In this document: in pieces, positions 47,220-59,038 of the stretch
How positions within the stretch are numbered: the stretch's first letter is position 1
Layout: every line of letters starts with the position of its first letter
Assembly (NCBI GenBank): GCA_029990175.1
Contig: JARKIP010000017.1
Location: 29,065,001-29,129,000 of the forward strand
Origin: Petunia secreta
Lineage: Eukaryota > Streptophyta > Magnoliopsida > Solanales > Solanaceae
Direction: 5' to 3'
Length of the DNA stretch: 64,000 nt
Notes under the pieces: model-generated
Told to the model about the DNA's origin: nothing
The model's input: the letters and a program-made list of their open reading frames with translations, nothing else
Databases searched by the model: none
Translations under genes and position numbers: made by a program

Positions 47220-49902
47220 AAAGCCAAGAGGTGCGAGATGCGACATTTATTACTTGGGTCTTTTGGATTTGTGCCACCTCACCAAGACCATTGCTGTAAG
47301 ATTGAAGTGAAATTGGAGAGACAATTTATAAGTTCGAAGTTGAAGAAAAGTAGTGAAGTTTTCATCGTCGTGCCGCGACGTTAAATCAAAACGCTTGATG
47401 GAAGGCAACCCATGTTTTATCGCTTTCTTTATTTTTTTTTTATTTTTTTAATACATAACAAACAAAAAGAAAGGAATACTTGGACTAACATAGTTGTTTA
47501 AAAGGTGTGTTCGCAGGTAATATAGGGCTATAAAGATGACCATCAGGAATTACTTGGAGAAATTAAAAGAAATGCACCAGAAAATATTCGCTCCAAATCT
47601 CAGGCAGTACAGCCTTCAAAGCGCCTCATGATGGATTGTATAGGTAATAAAGTTTCAAGAAAGTTAAAACAGTGTAGTGTGGCCATCTCACACGCTAGAT
47701 GCTTGATAAAATTCCCCAATAAAATTTTTGTAAGGTTAGGCGAAGTCTGAGTAGCTCGACCACTACTTTAGGGCTTAGGGGCGTGATTTAAGTGTGTGGA
47801 TGGTCTAGGATGAAGTTTTGAGCTGTTGTGCATTTATTCCACAATGACACACGTCTCACGCGCACAACAAATGATAAAGCGCTCAGGCAATGACACTGTT
47901 GCTTTTGTATGCTTTGTAACTGTTGTTCGTTGATCTGTCGTGCTTCATGAATTGTTTCAAAATGTTTTATGAGATAGCTTAATACAAGTGTGGGTGCTTT
48001 CACCCCTGTTTGCGTGAACTAATTGGTTAGAATGAATATTTTGGTTAAGTTACTGTGTGCGCTAGTGAGGTAAGTCTGAGTACCTTATTTACTACCCCTT
48101 ATTTATCTTGTAGAGTGCAATGAGGACTTTACACAATTTTAAGTGTGGGGTGGGGGATTCCTTTGTTCTATAATTTTTTTTTTTCAATTGACATTGTGTT
48201 ATTTATTTCTTGCTTTCTAGTTTAGTTTATATGTATCCATACAAAAAATTAGAAAACAAGAAAATCCAAAAATAGAGTTAATTAGTAGGTAGTTTTTTTA
48301 TTAGTCTTTTATGTTATTGATAGTATTAGATAATAATCCCCTGTGGTTTTTCTTATGACATCGGTTCTTTTCTATAGGATGTATATTTGAACCAGGTACT
48401 TTTTATGTTTTTAGGTGGTTTAGTAGTAGTAGTAGTAGAAAGGAAGGGAGAATTTAGGTTGGAGTCTAGGTGCCTTTTTGACTTGTTTGATAATAGCATA
48501 TGTAGATGTGAGCACGTGGATTATAATGTATTCCTTGTGAGTTTTGAAATAAATTGTGTCAAGCGAATGATAACGTTGTTTGTGATGCCTAGGCTCCGTT
48601 TCTTCACTCTTGTATGCTAAGTGCTTTAAACTTTATTCTTCGAGCATGTTTACTACTTTGATTGAGAGTCTGAATTGAGCCATTTTGAGTGGGTCATGTG
48701 CCATTGTGTGGGTGAGGTTTTTAGTTGTGTTCCATGCTTGTCACTTGAGTCTAGAACTTGCTCGGAGTAGTTGAAGCGAAATTCTAGGTTTTGCTCAGTT
48801 TGAAAAATGATTATAGGCCTTCCTTGATTCGTTTGAGATTTTTCTAGCCTACCCTTACTTGATTGATCCTAGTCAGCTTTGAGCCTTTATCCTCTTTATT
48901 AGTAGCCATATTACAAGCCTTGACCTGGTTTGAATTGAATTACCTATTTTTTTTTAATACCCCATCTCCTTCACTACTTATATGAACAATGAGCTTAAAT
49001 AGCTAAAGTTAGAGAAAATGGATGGTTGGTTTGTGAATTGGTGCTAGTTGTCATGTAAAAGAAGTGCTTGTGAAAAGAAAAAAAAAAGTGAAAGAAAAAT
49101 ATTACTTGACGGCCTGGCCAACTATCGAGTAGTAAAAAAATGTGGAAGTTGAAAAAAAAAGAGCACTTTTGTGAGCTGAAAATATTCATGGGCGTAAATA
49201 AAAAGGGAAAGATTGGGTGCTGGTTGAAATTGAAAAGGGAGGATTTTTTAGAAGGAAGTGTGCTTAATTATTGTTTTGTAAGTGCTTAGGAAGGTTTAGT
49301 CACTATTATCCATATCTATTGTACCTGACCCGCAGCCTTCATTACAACCTTAAATAAGTCCTATTTGATTTTGAACCGAACAGGCTTACATTAGTGGAGA
49401 TTTATACAAAGGGCAAGCCTATGGTACTTTTTGTGTGGCATGTGAACTTCTTTGTGAGAGTGGAGTGAATTCTTTCCATTTTTAAAGTCCCGAAATTAAT
49501 TGCAATATCATGTATGAGTGGGGACTTATTCTGTTATTGTGAGGGTACTTGGTTCATGAAGGATAGGTGATTTTATTAGACTCTCAGTCGAGGTAAGTGA
49601 GGAGAGTTGAGAAACCTGGTTTCACAGAGTCAGTTATTGAGGGTAGGATGTTACAATTTGGTTGTTTGATTATTTTTTAAATGTTTGGACAGTTTTGGCA
49701 CTAAAGTCAAGTGAGAAAGTGCGTGAAAGATGCATGTGGGACGGTTAATTGTTGGTATCAACTATGGTTACGGGTATAGTTGTTTTTACTTGTTGAGTTG
49801 CTTGATTGTGATTGAAATTAAGGTGGTGAGCTTGAGTCTTGTTTGAAGTTATGTTTTTGAGATTGCTCGAGGACGAGCAATATTTTATGTATGGGGTGTT
49901 CA

Positions 49903-51331
49903 TGTTAGACATATTTTATGTGTGCTCGATATTAGTTTTCGCATGATTTTATTGTTCTTGGTTTATTTAGTGCTAAATATGCTAAATATTGGGTTATTAT
50001 TAACATTGAACTAATTTGGGTGTATCTTTGATATATTAGGATATTTGGAGATAAAATTGACGAAAAATCATAAGCTACAGACATAGCGATGAACTATAGA
50101 ACATGCTACGCTTTTGGAAGTACACAGTTGTGAACTTTATTCATGTGTTCACACCAATAGAGGCTGATTCAAGGGGTTAACATGGAGCACACATTGTTTC
50201 TATCTTAGCCATGCTACTATCAAAAGGAGTTCAGGGGAAATACTTTAATTAGTGCAAGCCTTCAGCAAGCTGAGAGAAAGTTACTAAGCCAAAGTAAAAG
50301 TACATTTAGCGCAAGGAATCAAGGAATGGAGGATAAATTATGTATGTTGGAAAGTCAAGTTGATGGCAATCAACTTATATCCAAACTCAAAAAGGAAAAG
50401 TGAAGTTAGGCCAATGTAAAACCCTACGTGCACAATGCCAAATAGAAAAGGCAATTTGAGTCTGATTATGAGAAGGGCTTTATGTCCTAACTATAAAAAT
50501 AAAACTACATACCTAAGAAAAGAGCAGTGGGTCACATTGGAGAACAAAAGAACGGAGGTAGCAGACATACGAGGGCTCTTCATGCCGAGTTTTTCTTGCT
50601 CTTTTTCTTTTCCTTTAATATCCTAGTTTGCATAGTCTATAGTTGTGGGAATCTCCATGAATGTTGATTTTCGGATGTTGAATTGATTTCATTAACTTAT
50701 TACATTGAGTTATTTATTCATATCCTGAGCCTAATTATTTGATTTCTTGATCACAAATTGAATACTATTTATGAACCTAGGGTTGAACTCGAAAGTGGGA
50801 ACCATAGGTTGCAATAGGATTGGATAGAGTGTGTTCTTGAACCTGGCATCGGGGAATGGTTTCTTGGTTAGGATAGAAATATACCTGACAGTCACGCTTA
50901 GTCATTATACAGGAAATATAAATGCATTCTTGTTAACTCTAATTCCATAGACATATAGGCGTTAGTTTAGCTTGAATAGGCGAGCAGGGTATCGACAGAG
51001 TCCTGTGAGTAATAATAACCCTGCGATTAGTAACCCAGATAAATTATTTAGTCGAATTAACTGAAAAATTAAATAGGATTGGCAGATATCCCATAACTTA
51101 AGATTATTGTCCCTTCTTGAATCCAAAATCGTGTTTTACATGTTAGTTATTTGCTTAGTTTAATTAGTTAATTTTAGTTAGATAAATTCTAGACTCTTGA
51201 ATCCTTCTTGCGTAGATAATTAGGAATTGTCTGATTAGTCAAAGTTAATCAAGTCCTCGCTGGAATGATACTTTTTGATTACTTTATTACTTGATCAACC
51301 GCGTATACTTGCGTATGCATTTGGAGCGACA
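49903..51331 (+). repeat. Athila-like LTR, copy 2
   Basis: It starts TGTTAGACATATT and ends GAGCGACA, 1429 bp. It is collinear with copy 1 once the LINE and solo LTR are removed, with many single-base differences. Because it is followed by a primer site and an internal region rather than a target duplication, it is the middle LTR of a tandem. Confidence 0.88.
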
Positions 51332-51998
51332 AGTTTTTGGCGCTGTCGCCAAGGACTTAGAATTAGCTATTTTTTAGATTAGGCTTTTACTTTTGTCTAT
51401 TCAAGTTTTTAGTTTAGTTTAGTTTATTTTATTACTTGTTAGCATGACATCTTTAATGAGAATTCGTCGAAAGTTGGCTATTCATATTTTGCTGCTCCTT
51501 GCATAATTTGTGATGGACATCACTTGTGGGAAGATTGCTCACCTCTTGATATCCTACGGAACTATTTATCTAATCATTCTTCTACAACCTTTGATCGGAA
51601 CTGTTGTTAATTGTGTGGTGGTCTGTGGAATGATTGTCCTATTTTTCGTACTCCTTCCCCAAGTAATTTTCATGATAATACTAACATTGCTTGTGAGTTT
51701 TATAGGAGCAACGAAGTGCAGGATGCACCACGGTGTCATCAGTTTGGGAAGATGGAGCAAAGTCAGGAAGAACCTCGAATTGCAGAAGAGTTGGCTTTCC
51801 AACAAGAGGAAAATTATGAAGAAATGGAGATCGTGAGCGAAATTTGGCTAATGGAACAATCTTAATGATTAGATGCATGTGGAGGTCTTCCTGATGAAAT
51901 TATAAGTACTGCTAGATGCTTTATAGAATGGAAAAGTGTGCTCAAACAAGAGATCGACCGATATGGTGATGCTACTCACGACTTTGAGGCTAATTTGA

Positions 51999-52511
51999 TT
52001 GAAACGATTGAGGCGTCTGTCTCAACAACCAATTGTTTTGAATAGTAAATTTGAGATAGAAAAAGTTGAGAGACAATCTGAGAAGCTAATTGTGGAGTTC
52101 CAACCATTCGACCCAATAGTAGTTGATGATGCTAAAGTTGAGAAATTGTCACTAGAGTCGAGTGAGGAAGTGAAAAATATAATTTTTGAAGCCTCTAGTG
52201 TGTGCAAAGATGACGGTGTCAAGATTGATACAATTTTGGAGTTAGGGAGCATTGGACCTCATTCTAAGCACTTTTCGACATCGTGTGTGTACAGCGACAT
52301 GAAAATCGAGCCTTCCGAGCGAATATGGGAGTCAAAGGAGAAGGAACAAGATGCCTATATTCTTAAATTTGTGATGCCGAGGAAACAAAACGACATCCCT
52401 CATTTAAAAGCCAAGAGGTGCAAGATTCGACCTTTATTACTTGGGTCTTTTGGATTTGTGCCACCTCACCGAGACCATTGCTGTAAGCTTGAAGCGAAAT
52501 TGGGGAGATAA
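51999..52511 (+). pseudogene. Conserved uncharacterised ORF, copy 2
   Basis: A 170-codon open frame corresponds to 46800-47300 of copy 1 and is longer because the frameshift of copy 1 is absent here. The text reads VDDAKVEKLSLESSEEVKNI and then ILKFVMPRKQND. Its ATG start is uncertain, since the frame likely continues from the gag-like text upstream, which is broken. No domain was recognised. Confidence 0.5.
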
Positions 52512-52877
52512 TTTATAAGTTCGAAGGGGAAGAAAAAGTGGTGAAGTTGTCATCGTCGTGCCGTGATGTTAAATCAAGCGCTTGATGGGGAGCAACCCAT
52601 GTTTTATCACTTTCTTTATTTTTTTAATTTTTTTAATCTATAACAAACAAAAAGAAATGAATACTCTGACTAACGTAGTTATTTAAAGGTTGTGTTTGCA
52701 GGTAATATAGGGCTATAAAGATGACCATCTGGAATTACTTGGAGAATTAAAAGAAATGCACCAGAAAAAATTCGCTCCAAATCTCAGGGAGTACAGCATC
52801 CAAAGCGCAACATGATGGACTGTATAGGTAATAAAGTTTCAAGAAAATTAAAACAGTGTAGTGTGGCCATCGCACAC

Positions 52878-53325
52878 ACCACTGTATGAACAAAAAATTT
52901 ACAGAACAACATGTTGTGCATCGCACACCTCCCTATTCCCGGGTAAGTTCCGTCATCTGAACTTAAAACACAATAATTTCATTACACACACCATCACTCT
53001 CTCTGTCACTGCACTCCGCTGGTCTCAGGCCAATTCAACTACTCTCTAAGGCATCTCGGTACTCCTCTCTCCCTCTCACTGTCTCGTCCTCCTCTCCTTG
53101 CCCTAATCATTCTGCCGGTTTCCCCACCCTTTTACCCCTTCTATGGTTCTACTTCTATTCATGTTTGTGAGATTAGTTGCGGATTTGTGTACCGTTTTGA
53201 CTAGTGCCTAATTATGGACAGGTACGGGGTTGCACGAGGATGGTGTAACTATTAAAAAAAAACAGGAGTTGGGTGTTTATAGGGGCTGCCTATTGAGCGC
53301 AGCAAGGCTGTCTAGCATTGTACAT
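52878..53325. other. Segment unique to copy 2 of the Athila-like array
   Basis: Copy 1 jumps from CCATCTCACAC to GCTAGATGC at 47685-47702, while copy 2 has about 450 bp between the corresponding points. The extra segment begins near a pyrimidine-rich stretch (CTCTCTCTGTCACTGC), contains a CGG|GTAAGTTCC-like sequence at 52937 and an ATTATGGACAG|GTACGG-like sequence at 53211, and has no long ORF. It could be a captured host fragment or a part deleted from copy 1. Confidence 0.5.
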
Positions 53326-53866
53326 GCTAGATGCTCGATAAAATGCCCTAATGAAATTTTTGTATGGTTAGGCAAAGTCTGAGTAGCTCGACCACTACTT
53401 TAGGGCTTAGGGGCGTGATTTAAGTGCGTGGATGGTCTAGGATGAAGTTTGGAGCTGTTGTGCACTTATTCCACAACGTCACACGTCTCACGCACACAAC
53501 AAATGACAAAGCGCTCGGGCAATGACACTGTTGCTTTTGTATGCTCTATAACTATTGTTGCTTGATCTCTCGTGCTTCATGAATTATATTGTTTTGAAAT
53601 GTTTTATGATATAGCTTAATACAAGTGTGGGGTGCTTGCACCCCCGTTTGCGTGTACTAATTGGTTAGAATGAATATTTTGGTTAAGTTACAGATGCGCT
53701 AGTGAGGTAAGTCTGAATACCTCGTTTACTACCCCTTATTTATCTTGTAGAGTGCAGTGAGGACTTTGCACAATTTTAAGTGTGGGGTGGGAGATTCCTA
53801 TTTTTGTTATATAATTTTTCTTTTTTAATTTTTACGTTGTTTTATTTATTTCTTGCTTTCTGTTTA

Positions 53867-53870
<4 letters not shown>

Positions 53871-53897
<27 letters not shown>
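53871..53897. repeat. TA microsatellite
   Basis: About 13 TA units in copy 2; copy 1 has a short non-repeated ATATGTATCC at the same place. Confidence 0.85.
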
Positions 53898-53904
<7 letters not shown>

Positions 53905-54540
53905 CAAGAAAATCCAAAAATATAGTTAATTAGTATGTTGTTTTTTATTACTCTTTTAGTTATTGATAGTATTAGATAATAATCCCCCGTGGTTTTTCTT
54001 ATGACATCGGTTCTTTTCTATGGGATATATATTTGAACCGGCTACTTTTTATTTTAGGTAGTTTAGTAGTAGTAATAGTCGTTGTAGTAGTAGAAAGGAA
54101 GGGAGAATGCAGGTTAGAGTCTAGGTGTCTTGCGACTTGTTTGATACTAGCATATTTATACATGAGCACGTGGATTATAATGCATTCCTTGTGAGTTTTT
54201 AAATAAATTATGCCAAGAGAATGATAACCTTGTTTGTGACGCCTAGGCTCGGTTTCTTGACTCTTGTGTGTTAAGTGCTTTAAGCTTTATTCTTCAAGCC
54301 TATTTACTGCTTTTATTGAGAGTCCGAATTGAGTAAGTCATGTGCCATTGTGTGAGTGAGGTTTTTTGTTGTGTTCCATGCTTGTCACTTGAATCTAGAA
54401 CTTACCCGTAATGTTGTTGAAGCGAAATCCTAGGTTTTGCTCAGTTTGAAAATTGATTATAGGCCTTCCTTGATCAGTTTGAGATTTTTCTAGTGTACCC
54501 TTACTTGATTGACCCTAGTTAGCCCCTTTGAGCCTTTATT

Positions 54541-55185
54541 GACATGACCCGGAATCCGGCTAGGCCGTGCGGGCACCCGACATCTTTCCCTAGACCTGTC
54601 GGGCAAACCCTTACCAATTAAATTAGGAAAATAAATATAATTCAATTCATAAATAGTAATAAGACTTAGAAAAATTACAGACATACTAATACCTTTAAGC
54701 TGTACAAAAAAAATTACAGCTGACTACCCAACATACTAGGTTTAGGGCTATCCAGACTAGACATCTAAGAGTACAAAAGAAGACAGATACCTCCTGAAGG
54801 GAGCAAAATGCAACTGAAATAATAAACAATAAACTAGTGGCCATCCGGAATAAAAGCTGGCTCACCCTGACAGCTGAAGTCGTCTTCGCTCCTGAACAAC
54901 ATACAGAACTCAATCCTGGAGCGAACCTGCCGAAACGAAATAAATAGACAAGAAACAAACAACAAACAAGGGTGAGTCAAAAGGACTCAATAAGTGGGGC
55001 AGAGTAGCCACCCAAAAAAAAAAAAAAAAGCATAGCTAGCCAGGGAGAAAAAAACAGGTAAACCAAATCCATCTTATTTAAACTATAAAAAGGCAGAACC
55101 AGATAATAATTGGAAATACGTATGGAACCATAAACAACCAGGGGCATAAGGTGGGCAGAACATATGAACAATCAGAAATACATCT
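54541..55185 (-). repeat. Inverted, truncated LTR of the Tekay-like family
   Basis: Read on the minus strand it matches the last 0.6 kb of the LTR at 5869-8483 (the region from about 7860 to 8483), including the terminal GTCATGTCA end at 54541. The start of the LTR with the minisatellite is missing. It lies exactly between the truncated Athila-like copy and the pol region, marking a rearrangement point. Confidence 0.85.
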
Positions 55186-55188
55186 TAC

Positions 55189-57379
55189 ATGGTAGAGAAT
55201 TTTCTTGAAGTTCTCATGGATTATTTCTCCGTGGTTGGAGATTCATTCGAGGATTGCTTGTCAAACTTGGAGAGAGTATTAGAAATATGCGAAGAAACAA
55301 GGCTTGTGCTCAATTGGGAAAAATGTAACTTCTTGGTGCAAGAAGGCATAGTGTTGGGACACAGTCTCCATGAAAGGCATCGAATTAGATCAAGCAAAGA
55401 TTGAGGTGATTTGAAAGCTTCCACCTCCAATGACCGTGAAGGGTGTCCGAAGTTTCTTAGGGCATGCGGGATTTTATCGCCGCTTTATCAAGGACTTCTC
55501 CAGAATTGTGAATCTTATGTGCAAACTTTTGGAGAAGGATGCCAAGTTCGTATTTGACAAGGCTAGCGTAGAAGCTTTTGAAGAAGTGAAGAAGAGGTTA
55601 ACAACCGCACCAATAATTGTGAGTCCTAATTGGGAGCTTCCGTTTGAGCTTATGTGTGACGCTTGTGACATGGCTTTGGGGGCCGTGCTAGGTCAATGAG
55701 TGAACAATATGTTTCATCCCATCTACTATGCAAGTAAGACAATGAATGGAGCTCAATTGAATTATACGGTGATGGATAAAGAGATCTTGGCTATTGTGTT
55801 CGGTTTTGAAAAGTTCCGGTCATACTTGGTGGGATCGAAGACAATTGTCCATACCGATCACTCCGCCATCCGGTATTTGATAGTGAAGAAAGACTCCAAA
55901 GCAAGGCTTATTTGGTGGGAGTTGCTTCTTCAAGAATTTGATATTGAGGTGCTTGATCGAAAAGGGACCAAAAATCAAGTGGCAAACAAATTGTCTAGCT
56001 TGGAGGAGGAGGGTAGGCCAAAAGAAGAGATAGAAGTGAATGATGCATTTCCGGATGAGAGGATCTTGGCCGTGTCTTGGGAACCAATCCCTTGGTATGG
56101 CGACCTAACCAATTTCATAGTTGGGGGAGTCTATCTTGAAGACTTCACATTCTACCAAAAGAAGAAGCTAGCCAAGGATGCAAGATTCTATTATTGGGAT
56201 GAACCTTATCTCTTTAGGGTATGTGTTGATAGAATCATCCGGAGATGTGTTGTCGAGTCCGAACAAGAGGACATTATGGAAGGGTGTCATTCTTCTCCTT
56301 ACGGAGGACATCATGGTAGAATTTGGACTGCGGCCAAGGTATTACAATGTGGCTCCTTTTGGCCAACTTTGCACAAAGATGCCTACACTTGGGTGAAAAA
56401 TTTGTGATCAATGCCAAAGGATGGGTGGAATATCAAGGAAGAACGAGATGCCAATGAATCTCGTTGTTGGATTCGAGTGGTTTGATGTGTGGGGAATCGA
56501 CTTCATGGGGCCCTTTGTGAGTTACTACGGAAACAAATACATCTTGGTAGTGGTTGATTATGTGTCCAAGTGGGTGGAAGCGGTTGCACTCCCTAATAAT
56601 GGAGCCAAGAGTGTGTTGGGTTTCTTGAAAAAGAACATTTTCTCACGATTTGGAACCCCGAGAGCAATCATTAGTGATGGTTGGAGCCATTTTTGCAACC
56701 GAGCCTTTGCAAACCTCCTCCAAAATATGAGTGAGACACAAAATCGCAACTCCCTACCACTCTCAAACAAGTGGGCAAGTTGAAGTCTCCAACCGAGAGG
56801 TGAAGAGTATTTTATCCAAGACGGTTAATGCAAATAGAACCGATTGGGCTAGAAAACTTGATGAAGCTTTGTAGGCTTACTGAAACGCTTACAAGACTCC
56901 TATTTGGATGTCTCAATTAAAATTGGTGTTCGGGAAAGTGCTCCATTTTCCAGTTGAATTTGAGCATAAAGCTTTGTGGGCATTGAAGAAGTTGAATATG
57001 TATTGGGGTGAAGCTGCAAATGCAAGAGTATCAAACTTGCACGAACTTGATGAATTCCCGTTTTTGGCTTATGAGAATGGTATAATATACAAAGAAAAAA
57101 TAAAGGTGCTTCATGATTCGAAAATTTGGAACCAGACATTCAAAGAGGGAGACTTGGTGTTGTTAATTTGACACCTGCTTGAAGTTGTTACCCGGGAAGC
57201 TCAAGTCCAAATGGAAAGGTCCATTCAAGGTAGTAGGTGTGACTCCTTATGGCTTGATTCATTTGAAATCAAAGGAAGGTGGAAGGAGCTTTCGAGTCAA
57301 TGGACATCGTGTGAAACATTATTTGGGATGCGATGCCCAAGTTGGTGGAGTAGCGTGCATCTACCTTGATGAACCTTGA
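55189..57379 (+). pseudogene. Athila-type pol remnant: RT end, RNase H, integrase
   Basis: The first frame holds the end of RT (VENFLEVLMDYFSVVGDSFEDCL), where the usual FMDD active site reads LMDY, a loss of one catalytic Asp. The next frames hold RNase H (FELMCDACDMALGAVLGQ, then IVHTDHSAIRYL) and integrase: SSPYGGHHG, WGIDFMGPF, then ISDGWSHFCN and later the C-terminal FKEGDLVLL and GKLKSKWKGPFKVVGVTP. Stops at 55697 and 56406 and frameshifts near 55400, 56745 and 57170 break the ORF. RT domains upstream are missing. The style is Athila. Confidence 0.9.
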
Positions 57380-57946
57380 GGAAAAAAGCTAAAACTGTCG
57401 TGCCGCGATGTTAAATTAGGCGCTTTTTGGAAGGCAACCCAAGTTTTTATATAACTAGTTGTTACATTTGCAGGTACCCGAGTTGAGTGAAGTATGAAGC
57501 GAGGGAGTGAAGGAAGTAAGCCAAAAAGCGGTCTGGAACAGCTATAGGCAGACCGCCTCCAAAAAGTTCAGAGAGCATGCAAAAGAAATATTCTTAAAAA
57601 TCCGGCTAAGTATAAAACAGGCGGACCGCCCACTTAAGTAGGCGGACCGCTCAGATAAGTGTTGATGCATGCTTAGAACATAAAAAAAACACACAAGAGC
57701 AAAACAGGCGCACCACTCGTTTCTATAGGCGGACCGCCCAGTGGTCCAATACCCGACCCGTTGGGTTTGAAGCTTAAAATAGGCGGACCACGCCTCTTTC
57801 TCCTATCACAACACAATTGAACAAAAAATCCCAAGACCCTTTGGCCGAAAATCATCACCCCACTCCATCAAAATCAATCTCATCCATCAAAAACACACAC
57901 AAATCACTCTGCCACTACTTTAATCTTCATTCTTGCTCTATTTCGG
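57380..57946 (+). other. Post-pol leader with GC-rich palindromes
   Basis: GTCGTGCCGCGATGTTAAAT and AAGGCAACCCAAG just after pol are shared with 47371 and 52555 in the Athila-like copies. From 57548 to 57796 there are about six copies or near copies of AGGCGGACCGCCT, a 13-bp word with inverted arms. Confidence 0.6.
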
Positions 57947-59033
57947 GTATGTGCACATAATCTTTTAAATTTTTTCTTTAATTTTTTTTAAGTTAGTGAA
58001 ACAATATTTTTAGGTTTAGGTGTAGTTAATAGTAGACTAAATTAGTATTCAAATTTCTCCTTCTATTTAAATGCTACATATTGATGTTGATAAATTGAGA
58101 AAGTTAGGGTTTAGGTTTGAAAAATGGGAATTTTGATGAAAATTTGAACCCATAGCTTGAATACCCTACAAATTGGTTGCTTGAATTGTTTGGAATGTGG
58201 GGAATGCTATTTTCATGCTTTGAATACTCAATTTGTCAATCCATTAGTTGAGGGAAGCAAAAACTCATGAAAATTGCAATGCGCACTTGAAGTTGGAATT
58301 GAATGTGAAATTTTAAGCTTGTATGATTGTTTGAATTGTTCTAAATTGCTACTTTTGGATTGTTTGACATGTTTAGAGCCTTCTTAGGTTAATCGTTTTT
58401 GAAAGTGCTTGGAAATCTTTCAAGTTGTTGATAATGGAAGTCATGAAGTTTGAGCGCTAGTAAATTAATTGAATTGTGAGTGTGAGTTGTTCTTGATGTT
58501 CTCGTGAGCTTGATGGCCTCGTGAGCATTCTTGCTAATTTGAATTTGCTAAAATGCGCTCCCTTCATGATTTCCCACTAGTTGAGGGAGGACTTTATCAA
58601 TTAAAGTATTTTGACTCATTGCTTGATGTAATTGTGCTTGAATTGGTTGAATTGAATGTAGAATAGGTAGGATGGTCTTGAAAATACTTTTGAATTTTGA
58701 AAAGTTTAATAGAATAGGTGCAATTCAAATTTTGATGCCTCCCTTCAGAGGAACAGGTGCACTGCCTTGTTGAAGGGGCAGGCTACCTATTTAATGTGTA
58801 AGCCTCTAGATTCTATACAGGCAGACCGCCTGGTTGACAGGGGCCGGCGGCCTATTTTGACTGCACCTCTATATTTCTCTAACAAGCGCACCACCTGTTT
58901 GCAGGGGCGTGGCTCCTGTTTACAGGGGCGAGGCGCCTGTTTCTGCAACTTGTCTCTCGGATTATGTTTTCTTTTCTTGCCTTGTGCGATGCTTCCTATT
59001 GTGACTAACGCTCATTCTTCCATGCTTTTACAG
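57947..59033 (+). other. Candidate intron before the third ORF
   Basis: The donor TTTCGG|GTATGTGC and the acceptor TTTTACAG|GTACC, five bases before the ATG at 59039, frame an AT-rich segment without ORFs. A spliced leader for the ORF downstream of pol is plausible, as ORFs after pol in such elements need a separate mRNA. It is unproven; a second GC-rich cluster lies inside at 58760-58940. Confidence 0.4.
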
Positions 59034-59038
59034 GTACC

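Larger units (their letters stand above)
46135..49902 (+). mobile_element. Internal region of the Athila-like family, copy 1
   Basis: It holds the primer site, a gag-like frame with a zinc knuckle, a second short conserved ORF, then about 2.6 kb of non-coding sequence ending in GAGGACGAGCAATATTTTATG just before the next LTR. No RT, RNase H or integrase is present. Confidence 0.8.
37219..54540 (+). mobile_element. Tandem Athila-like element array (LTR-internal-LTR-internal)
   Basis: Two LTR copies (37219-46134, interrupted, and 49903-51331) are each followed by the same primer site and a closely similar internal region. The second internal copy stops at 54540, where an inverted Tekay LTR fragment begins. 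A single insertion cannot give this order; it implies unequal recombination between elements or LTRs. Neither internal copy holds pol; both keep gag-like pieces and the GTCGTGCCGCGACGTTAAAT-type motif that lies after pol in the element at 55.2 kb. The family is therefore a pol-less Athila derivative. Confidence 0.8.
51332..54540 (+). mobile_element. Internal region of the Athila-like family, copy 2 (truncated)
   Basis: The primer site at 51338 is followed by the same order of pieces as copy 1. It carries a 0.45-kb segment (52878-53325) absent from copy 1 and stops at 54540 in a sequence that continues for 1 kb in copy 1. Confidence 0.8.
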
